NCBI RefSeq assembly: GCF_003265355.1
Contig: NZ_QFRW01000327.1
Span: 1-55,745 of the forward strand
Direction of reading: 5' to 3'
DNA from: Glycomyces dulcitolivorans
Lineage (GTDB): Bacteria > Actinomycetota > Actinomycetes > Mycobacteriales > Micromonosporaceae
DNA length: 55,745 nt
In this document: positions 50,095-55,745 of the stretch, in pieces
How the letters are laid out: every line of letters begins with the position of its first letter
Numbering within the stretch: position 1 is the first letter of the stretch
Notes under the pieces: generated by a model
Database searches by the model: none
Told to the model about the DNA's origin: nothing
What the model saw: the letters and a program-made list of their open reading frames with translations, nothing else
Made by a program: the position numbers and the translations under genes

Positions 50095-50496
50095 CTAGCG
50101 GTCGAGGTTGTCGCGGGCCTTGTCGCGCAGGCTTTCGGGCATGTCGCGGTTGACCATGCCCATGACGTCGATCTTGTCGCCGACGAGGGACTGCGCCATC
50201 TGGGCCATCTTGAGCGCGTGGGTCGCGCTGGCCTCCTGGATGAGCGCCATGATGGTGGGCGACAGGGACTGTCGCATGCGCATCGCGTACTCGTCGATGC
50301 CGATCTCGGCGACCTTGCCCTCGGCGTCGAGCTTGACGCGGATGCGGCCGTCCTCGGAAAAGACCTCGACGGCGTCGGCGCCGAGCTGCTCGCTGAGGTC
50401 GTTGAACTTGGCGAGCATCGCCTCGGCCTCGGCCTGCATCTGCTCCAGGCGGCGCATCATCGACTCGGGGTCGGTCGGGCGTTCGCGGTCGCTCAT
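50095..50496 (-). CDS. YbaB/EbfC-family protein, second locus, copy A
   Basis: This 133-aa protein has a helical start (MMRRLEQMQAEAEAMLAKFND), the YbaB strands (AVEVFSEDGRIRVKLDAEGKVAEIGID) and a helical end. Like the protein at 15.7 kb it sits next to long WXG genes and probably serves the type VII system rather than general nucleoid structure. Its ATG overlaps the stop of copy B (ATGA), so both are made together and could form a heterodimer. Confidence 0.82.
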   Translation of the reverse strand: MSDRERPTDPESMMRRLEQMQAEAEAMLAKFNDLSEQLGADAVEVFSEDGRIRVKLDAEGKVAEIGIDEYAMRMRQSLSPTIMALIQEASATHALKMAQMAQSLVGDKIDVMGMVNRDMPESLRDKARDNLDR

Positions 50497-50828
50497 CGGG
50501 GCTCCTCCGGGTCGATGGGGGCCAGACCCGAGCCGCCGATGTCGTCGGGGGACAGGGCGGTGCCCATGATGGCGCTGACTCGCTGGGCGAGGTCGGCCTG
50601 CGTCCTGCGGTCGGCGGCGCGGATGGTCTCGACGATGAGCTCGCCGAGCTCGACGCCGGACATCTGGTACACGCTCATGCGCAGGTCCAGCTCCTTGACG
50701 TTCCCGGCCGCGCCGGTCACCACGCGGACCGCGCCGTCCTCGCTGACCGCCTCGCCTTCGAGCTCGACGGCGAGGCGCTCGATGTCCTTGGCCTTGCGGC
50801 GCATGTCCTCGGCCGGATCCTCCGGCAT
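50493..50828 (-). CDS. YbaB/EbfC-family protein, second locus, copy B
   Basis: This 111-aa protein has the same fold: an RRKAKDIERLAVELEGEAVS helix, then VRVVTGAAGNVKELDLRMSVYQM strands and a C-terminal helix (LIVETIRAADRRTQADLAQRV). GGAGAG precedes the ATG at 50828; a longer frame reaches 50897 but lacks a good ribosome-binding site. It is the first gene of a pair and diverges from the long WXG gene, with a 176-base shared promoter region. Confidence 0.8.
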   Translation of the reverse strand: MPEDPAEDMRRKAKDIERLAVELEGEAVSEDGAVRVVTGAAGNVKELDLRMSVYQMSGVELGELIVETIRAADRRTQADLAQRVSAIMGTALSPDDIGGSGLAPIDPEEPR

Positions 50829-51004
50829 ACCGCTCTCCTCCCGGGCAGGCGCGGCCTCGGGTTCGGCCGCGGTGATCCACACGATGCTAACGGCCACCTG
50901 CTCGCCTGCGTTGCGGGTGTGAACAGGTTCGCCGGTGGCGCGGTTTGGGGTGCTTCGTTATATTGACACGAGTCCGTGCCCGCCCCAAGCGTCAGAGGTG
51001 CCCC

Positions 51005-52237
51005 ATGAGTGAACCGGTCGGCGTCACGCCCGCCCAGCTGGAGACCGCCGAGCAGCAGCTCAGGGGCCAGCTGCCCGCCGCCCAGCAGCTCAAGGGCAAG
51101 GCGGACGAGGAGGGCCTCGACATGATGGCGTGGGGCGTCCCCGGCCTGTTCTTCTCCCCCGGCTACTACCAGATGCTCGGCGAGCTGCGCGAGATGTTCG
51201 AGATGCTCGCCCTGGGCCTGGAGGGCCATGCGGGGCGCCTCAAGGAGTGCCGCGAGTCCTGGCAGAACATCGACATGGCGACCGCGCAGGAGTTCGCGAA
51301 GTACGCGCCGGAGGGCCTGGGGTCCTCGATCAACTGGGGCGGCTCGACGTTCACCGACGGCAACGGGAACTTCCAGATGTTCGAGACCGCCGAGTCGAAG
51401 AAGCAGTCGTACGCGAAGCCGATCTTCGGGGTCATGGACACGGCCGAGAAGATCCAGAAGGTCGGGCGCGCCGACAACGCCGGGGAGCTCATCGGGGCCG
51501 TCTCGGATGTCTCGAACTCCTTGCTGGGCACCATGAACGACGTCGCGCAGATGGTCACCGACCCGCTCATGTTCCTGTTCTCGGCCGGGCTCGACTTCCT
51601 CATCTCGCTCATCCAGCCCATCGACGACCTGGTCGGCATGGTCACCGGCAACGGCGAGCGGATGAACGCCGAGATCCAGCGGTGGGACCCGATCAAGGAC
51701 GCGCTGCCGCCGATCGGCGAGGCCGTCGCGAAGGTCCCCGAGGAGATGCTCACCGAGTGGGCCGGGCAGGACGGCGACGCCGCCCGCGACAAGATCGCCC
51801 AGTTCGCCGAGGCCGTCATCGACGTCGGCGACAAGATCCAGGTCATGCAGGGCCTTCTCCAGGTCACCGAGCTCATCGCGACCCTCATCCGCAAGACCCT
51901 CCTGGACATCGCCGGGAAGTGGTGCAGCCAGCAGATCATCACGTGGGCCGCGGCCGGGCCGCTGTCGGCCGTGACCTTCGGCGGCGCGGCCGTCGCCGCG
52001 ATGATCAACTCGATCCGCTCCGCGATCCAGTCGATCGTCATGGCGCTCAAGCGGTACAAGACCGCCGTCGACGCGTTCCTCCAGGCCAACACCATCCTCG
52101 GCCGGGTCGTCGAGACCCTCGGCAAGGCCGCCTCCCCGCTCGCGGAGGCCGGCATCAAGTTCGTCGGCGCGACCGGCAACATGGCCGGCGCGGGCGGGCC
52201 CTCGGACTCCTCGATCGTCGACGGGCTCAACGGCTGA
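51005..52237 (+). CDS. Long WXG/PPE-like type VII protein with EspC-like N-terminus
   Basis: This 410-aa protein starts with an EspC-like segment (GVTPAQLETAEQQLRGQLPAA). From about residue 175 it has the block shared with the 16.4 and 54.1 kb proteins (TDPLMFLFSAGLDFLISLIQPIDDL), a WAG turn (LTEWAGQDGDAARDK, about 250), and then helices ending in LLQVTELIATLIRKTLLD. The C-terminus has hydrophobic stretches. It looks like a fusion of the small target and the long WXG domain. AGAGGTG precedes the ATG, and TATATT (50960-50965) may be its -10. The next gene overlaps by one base. Confidence 0.72.
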   Translation: MSEPVGVTPAQLETAEQQLRGQLPAAQQLKGKADEEGLDMMAWGVPGLFFSPGYYQMLGELREMFEMLALGLEGHAGRLKECRESWQNIDMATAQEFAKYAPEGLGSSINWGGSTFTDGNGNFQMFETAESKKQSYAKPIFGVMDTAEKIQKVGRADNAGELIGAVSDVSNSLLGTMNDVAQMVTDPLMFLFSAGLDFLISLIQPIDDLVGMVTGNGERMNAEIQRWDPIKDALPPIGEAVAKVPEEMLTEWAGQDGDAARDKIAQFAEAVIDVGDKIQVMQGLLQVTELIATLIRKTLLDIAGKWCSQQIITWAAAGPLSAVTFGGAAVAAMINSIRSAIQSIVMALKRYKTAVDAFLQANTILGRVVETLGKAASPLAEAGIKFVGATGNMAGAGGPSDSSIVDGLNG

Positions 52238-53418
52238 TGGCCCCCGGGCCCGGTTTCGGCGCCCCGCCGGAGGCCTACCGCGACCGCGACGGCCGCCGCT
52301 GCGAGGCGCCCGAGGCGCCCCGGCTGCGCTTCGACACCGTCGCGGACTACCGCGCGGGCCGCTCCGCGACGCTCGATCCGGGCGCGGGATCGGGCCTGCT
52401 CGACGTCCTCGTCTGCACCGCAACGACCTTCGACCGCACCGGCGTGCTCCTCTTGGACGGCGCCCCGGTCGCCGCGGGCGACGGCCGCTACCAGTTCGAA
52501 GTCGCGCCGGGCCGCCACCGCCTCGACGTCCAGGGCGCCGATGCCGCCAGCGCCGCCTTCGACGTCGCTGCGGGCGAACGGGTCCACTTCACGACCGGCC
52601 AGGGTGTGGCCGTGCGCCACCAGGTCGACTACCGCACCCAGCTGTACCGCGTCCGCGACGCCGCCGACCTCCTGCCGGTCCTCGGTGGTCGCGCGGCGAA
52701 CGCTTCAGGGGCTGGCTGCCTCCTCGCGGTCGTGGGGGCGCTCGCGCTCCTGACCGCGGTCATCGCCTCCGCGGTCGGCGCCGCCGCCGTCGCGGGCCCG
52801 GCCGGCATCGCCGCCTTCGTGCTGCTCGGCGGCGGCGGGCTCATGGGATTCCTCGCGACCCGGTCGCTTCACAAGCGCGCCAAGGGCAACCGCCTTGACG
52901 CGTCCCAGGCTGAGGCGGGCGCGACCGCGTACCCGTCCCCGGAAGACGCCCGCGGCAAGGCGACCGGCGGCCCGCTGCTGGTCTTCGACCTGTTCCTGTA
53001 CCGCGCCACCCGCGGCCCCGACGGGTCGATCGCCTACGCGGGCACTGGAGACGCGCTCGCCCTCGCCCACGCCGGGACCCTGCGTACCTGGATCGACGAC
53101 GCGGAGGTCCCCTGCGACTGGGCCGCCTGGCACTACCCGCTCTCCCCTGGCCCGCACCGCTTCCGGGTCGACTACGCGGGCGAGGCCTCGACCGAGTTCA
53201 CTTTGGACGTCCCCGGCGTCGGCGACGCCGCGGTGGTCCACGTCCCGGTCCGCGTCTTCCGCATCTGGGACCCGGTTTCAGAGTCCTTCGAAGCCCTGCC
53301 CGCCGAGATCGCCCACCGCATCACCAAGCGCGCCAAGACGATCGTGGGCCGCACGTACCAGAACAACGCGAACCCCGACGACTGGGTGCCGCCGCGGATC
53401 TGGCCGGGGAACGCCTGA
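52237..53418 (+). CDS. Membrane protein of unknown function in the type VII region
   Basis: This 393-aa protein has a strand-rich N-terminal part of about 145 residues (TTFDRTGVLLLDGAPVAAGDGRY), two adjacent membrane helices (about 158-180 and 185-207, rich in Ala/Gly/Val), and a second strand-rich domain (about 240-350) that may duplicate the first (YPLSPGPHRFRVDYAG resembles FEVAPGRHRLDVQGAD). Both soluble domains probably face the same side. Its TGATG overlap with the WXG gene upstream indicates co-translation. Confidence 0.7.
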   Translation: MAPGPGFGAPPEAYRDRDGRRCEAPEAPRLRFDTVADYRAGRSATLDPGAGSGLLDVLVCTATTFDRTGVLLLDGAPVAAGDGRYQFEVAPGRHRLDVQGADAASAAFDVAAGERVHFTTGQGVAVRHQVDYRTQLYRVRDAADLLPVLGGRAANASGAGCLLAVVGALALLTAVIASAVGAAAVAGPAGIAAFVLLGGGGLMGFLATRSLHKRAKGNRLDASQAEAGATAYPSPEDARGKATGGPLLVFDLFLYRATRGPDGSIAYAGTGDALALAHAGTLRTWIDDAEVPCDWAAWHYPLSPGPHRFRVDYAGEASTEFTLDVPGVGDAAVVHVPVRVFRIWDPVSESFEALPAEIAHRITKRAKTIVGRTYQNNANPDDWVPPRIWPGNA

Positions 53419-53419
53419 C

Positions 53420-54064
53420 CTACTGGTGGCGGCGGCGGAAGTCGATGCCGGAGCCGTCGGCGAACCTGATTCGCTTGTAGAGCCCGGCGGGCTTGCGGCG
53501 GCGCAGGATCCTGGTGCGGCGCACGCGGTCGACCTCGCCTTCATAGGTGTAGGCGGTGTCGCGGACCTCGGCGACCGTGTCGAGCGGGACGGGGCCCGTG
53601 AACTCGTTCTCCGGTCCCGAACCGCTCCAGAACTTGGCGCTCACGCGGCCCCGGGGGGCGACGAACGCGACGCGGCGGTTCGTGAAAACCCACCAGCCGC
53701 GGCGGCGAATCCCCGGAGTGACCAGGCGCCCGGCGAAGGACTCGCGGCCCTTGCCGTGCAAGACGATCGAGGGCCCCTTGGTGCGCGTGCTGCCGCTCTC
53801 ACCGCCGCCTCCGCCGAGACCGTCGGCGAGGAACAAGAGCACGATCAGCACGACGACGGACCCGACGATCCACAGCAGCGTCAACCCGACGATCTTCACG
53901 GCCCGCTTGCCGAGCGAAGGCCACGGCGGCTTCGGGATGCCCTCCAGGGCGGGCAGCCGCCACACCGGGGTCGCCTCGATGAGGCGCTCCTCGGGTTCGA
54001 GCCAGCCCGCCCCGAGGAGGCGCTGGGCGTCGCGGGTGAGGTCGACCGCCGGGTCCTTCGCCAT
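53420..54064 (-). CDS. PH-like-domain membrane protein
   Basis: This 214-aa protein has a cytosolic N-terminus, one strong membrane helix (about 55-82, IVGLTLLWIVGSVVVLIVLLFLADG), a glycine-rich link and a C-terminal strand-rich domain (GWWVFTNRRVAFVAP, then IRFADGSGIDF) resembling bacterial PH-like folds. Its ATG lies 3 bases past the stop of the long WXG gene at 54068, so it probably works with that protein. It is convergent with the gene at 53418. Confidence 0.68.
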   Translation of the reverse strand: MAKDPAVDLTRDAQRLLGAGWLEPEERLIEATPVWRLPALEGIPKPPWPSLGKRAVKIVGLTLLWIVGSVVVLIVLLFLADGLGGGGGESGSTRTKGPSIVLHGKGRESFAGRLVTPGIRRRGWWVFTNRRVAFVAPRGRVSAKFWSGSGPENEFTGPVPLDTVAEVRDTAYTYEGEVDRVRRTRILRRRKPAGLYKRIRFADGSGIDFRRRHQ

Positions 54065-54067
54065 GCG

Positions 54068-55348
54068 TCAGCGCTCGAATTCCTGGAGGATGCGGTTGAG
54101 TTCGGCCGCGGCCTGGTCGTCGGCGGACTGGTAGTCGGCCGCGGTGCCGCGCAGCTGGACCGCGGAGCCGCCGAGCGCGTCCTCGATCGCGATGATCGCC
54201 TCGGCGAGGCCCTCCGTGTTCTCCTTGTAGGCGTCCTCGAACCCGAACGCGCCGGTGAGGCCCCAGGTCATCTGCGTGACCGAGGCGTCCTGCGCGACGT
54301 TCTGGATCGACCCGGCGTTCGTCGCGAGGCCGTCGAAGCTGCCCGCCGTGGTCTCCAGCGACGCGAGGTCGACCTCCGTCCGGCCGGCGCCGCCCGAGCT
54401 CCCGTTCCAGCCGGCGTGCATCACCGCGCTCTTCGCGGTGTTCTGGGCGGTGCCGCGTCCCTGGAGGAGGCCGAGGCCGGCCTTGACGCCGACGTTCTTG
54501 AGGACGCCGAGCCACAGGCCCTTCCCGGCGAGCTCGAAGCCGTTGGCGGGGTTGATGCCGCGGAACGGGTTCTTGCCGAGGAACTTCAGCATGACCGTGG
54601 CGAGCTTCGAGAACACCTTGACGCTCTTCTGCACCCACTGCATGGCCCGCATGAACATCGCGTAGCCCTTGGCGACGGCGCCGAGGATGAACGTCGCCAC
54701 CGACGCCCCGAACGACCAGGCGCTGTTCGCCAGCGCGATCAGGCCGCGCGTCACCAGCCACGACAGGAGTTCGGCGACGATCGAGCGGATGCACCCTTCG
54801 ATCGCCTCGGACAGGGCCTGCGCCCAGCCGAGCATCGTCTGGACGCTCACGGCCTCCTTCGAGCAGGCCATGATCGCGGCCTCGATGGCGTTGAGCTGGT
54901 TGTACCCCGCCTCGGCGGCCTCCCCGGACCAGCCGGTGAGGTTCGACCGGACGGCGCTGCCCGTCTCGTCGCTGAGCGCGCCGAGCGCGTCCCCGACCTG
55001 GCCCCAGACCTCGCCCTGGCGGGCCATCTCGTCCTTGTCCCCGGCGACCTGGTCCATCAGGTCCTGGAGCGGCTCGATGAGCTCGATGAGGAACCCGAGG
55101 CCCGCGTTGACGAGCGCGTAGATGGGGTCGCGGACGGCGAGCAGGCCCTGCATGGCGATCCCGGCGATGTCGCCGGGGATGCCCGCGGCCGAGGACAGGC
55201 GGTCGTCGCCCGCGATGGTGCCGTAGATGTTCTCGGCGAGGCTGGTCGCGGAACCGACGACCGGGGTGGAGTTGACGGCGCGCCTGAAGTCCCCGGGCGC
55301 TTCGGGGGTCCCGTACTGGGTGATGTCAGAGCCGTGTTGATCCGACAT
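54068..55348 (-). CDS. Long WXG-like type VII protein with C-terminal YxxxD motif
   Basis: This 426-aa protein shares the block with the other two long WXG proteins (RDPIYALVNAGLGFLIELIEPLQDL, about 75-100) and has a WSG turn (GWSGEAAEAGYNQ, about 145). Helical and hydrophobic segments follow (GLIALANSAWSFGASVATFILGAV, about 205-230). It ends in a second helical pair (about 335-426) with the type VII export motif YQSAD near the end. The tail resembles the 106-aa EspC-like protein at 16.1 kb, so here the two parts are fused. GAGGAG precedes the ATG. No toxin domain is recognised. Confidence 0.75.
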   Translation of the reverse strand: MSDQHGSDITQYGTPEAPGDFRRAVNSTPVVGSATSLAENIYGTIAGDDRLSSAAGIPGDIAGIAMQGLLAVRDPIYALVNAGLGFLIELIEPLQDLMDQVAGDKDEMARQGEVWGQVGDALGALSDETGSAVRSNLTGWSGEAAEAGYNQLNAIEAAIMACSKEAVSVQTMLGWAQALSEAIEGCIRSIVAELLSWLVTRGLIALANSAWSFGASVATFILGAVAKGYAMFMRAMQWVQKSVKVFSKLATVMLKFLGKNPFRGINPANGFELAGKGLWLGVLKNVGVKAGLGLLQGRGTAQNTAKSAVMHAGWNGSSGGAGRTEVDLASLETTAGSFDGLATNAGSIQNVAQDASVTQMTWGLTGAFGFEDAYKENTEGLAEAIIAIEDALGGSAVQLRGTAADYQSADDQAAAELNRILQEFER

Positions 55349-55492
55349 GCGAACTCCTCTGGACATGGTGGGCTGAGGGGCGCGCGCGAGCGGGGCGGCC
55401 GCGGCGCCGTCGTTCCAAGCTATCGCACGCACGCCATGGGGGGACTGAGGCGATTGCGCCGACAGTTGGCGCGTTGTCGCTGAACTGGAAAA

Positions 55493-55522
55493 CCGGGCCG
55501 GCGGCTTTCGCCGCCGACCCGG
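55493..55522 (-). terminator. Rho-independent terminator of the partial gene at the right edge
   Basis: CCGGGCCGGCGGC, a TTTC loop and its near-complement (one mismatch) form a 12-13 bp stem. On the minus strand the stem is followed by TTTT. Confidence 0.8.
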
Positions 55523-55536
55523 TCTCGGTTACTGCT

Positions 55537-55745
55537 CTATGCGTACGGGTCTTCGTTCTCGTTCCCGATGCCCCACACGTCGTCGTCCTCGGTGAGCCAG
55601 GTGCCGGTCTCGCCGTCCTCGCCCGGAGCGCCGCCCGGACGGCCGCCTGCGCCGCCCATCATGCCGCCCATGGCGCCACCGCGACCCATGCCGGCCCCGC
55701 GACCACCAGCGCCGCGACCGCCGCCAGCACCGGCTCCGGCACCAC
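55537..55745 (-). CDS. Glycine-rich type VII-associated protein, C-terminal part only
   Basis: Reading the minus strand from the window edge gives at least 68 residues: a Gly/Ala/Arg/Met-rich stretch (MGRGGAMGGMMGGAGGR), then an acidic tail with TWLTEDDDVWG, ending NENEDPYA at a TAG. This glycine-rich plus W-L-x-E-DDDxWG tail is typical of the large PPE/WXG-like proteins found beside actinobacterial ESX core genes. The gene begins outside the window, so length and start are unknown. It points to the secretion machinery lying further right. Confidence 0.7.
   Translation of the reverse strand, partial: GAGAGAGGGRGAGGRGAGMGRGGAMGGMMGGAGGRPGGAPGEDGETGTWLTEDDDVWGIGNENEDPYA

Noticed and set aside
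1-55745. CRISPR arrays, rRNA genes, prophage structural genes or a replication origin
   Set aside because: No regularly spaced repeats, rRNA sequence, phage head/tail genes or DnaA-box cluster was seen on either strand.

Overview
The window is high-GC actinobacterial chromosome. The support is mycothiol synthase (mshD), a HAIR-type HspR operator in front of clpB, two type VII (ESX/WXG100-like) secretion-associated loci, many GTG starts, and a recurring leaderless promoter layout with a TANNNT hexamer 6-8 nt before a start codon that lacks a Shine-Dalgarno sequence. A Glycomyces/Stackebrandtia-like relative is my best guess from overall protein flavour; that is inference, not proof.

Layout. 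1-12.7 kb is mostly housekeeping: the 3' part of a tRNA-Ser at the left edge, mshD, a NUDIX protein, a DUF47-PiT phosphate uptake operon with a candidate PHO box, an AI-2E transporter-dinG operon, a GroES-like/tyrA/DUF885 run, an AlkZ-like winged-helix protein, an orphan gene and tRNA-Arg(ACG) with its own promoter and terminator. 12.7-15.5 kb has a DUF4291 protein and a SNF2 helicase. 15.7-18.8 kb is a compact type VII-linked cassette: a YbaB-like protein, an EspC-like small protein with a YxxxD tail motif, a long WXG protein, a signal-bearing protein with a toxin-like C-terminus, and two small acidic proteins in immunity position. 18.8-25.4 kb contains a PH-like protein, secreted proteins, a MOSC protein, a three-gene envelope operon and an ArsB-like permease. 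25.4-28.9 kb has clpB and a BRCT-like/acidic protein.

29.2-42.7 kb begins with a stand-alone TnpB and continues with a giant DUF3686-type AAA ATPase (1647 aa), a flotillin, a YqiJ/NfeD-like membrane protein and, divergently, a FtsK/SpoIIIE-like ATPase coupled to a coiled-coil membrane protein. I think this is a membrane-organised ATPase system and the best candidate for something poorly described. 43.2-45.8 kb is a tight molybdenum cofactor operon (moaC-mog-moeA-moaE). 45.8-49 kb has a CopC-like protein, a Gfo/Idh/MocA oxidoreductase and a second TnpB element whose right end supplies the oxidoreductase stop codon. 49.1-55.7 kb is a second type VII-associated region: two overlapping YbaB-like genes, two long WXG proteins that are paralogues of the one at 16.4 kb, membrane/PH-like companions, and at the right edge the C-terminus of a glycine-rich protein ending in an EDDDVWG-type tail. 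The secretion core genes (eccB/C/D/E, mycP) are not in the window and may lie just beyond that edge.

Most operons show start/stop overlaps (ATGA, GTGA, TGATG), which indicates translational coupling. No rRNA, CRISPR array, tnpA or integrase gene was seen.
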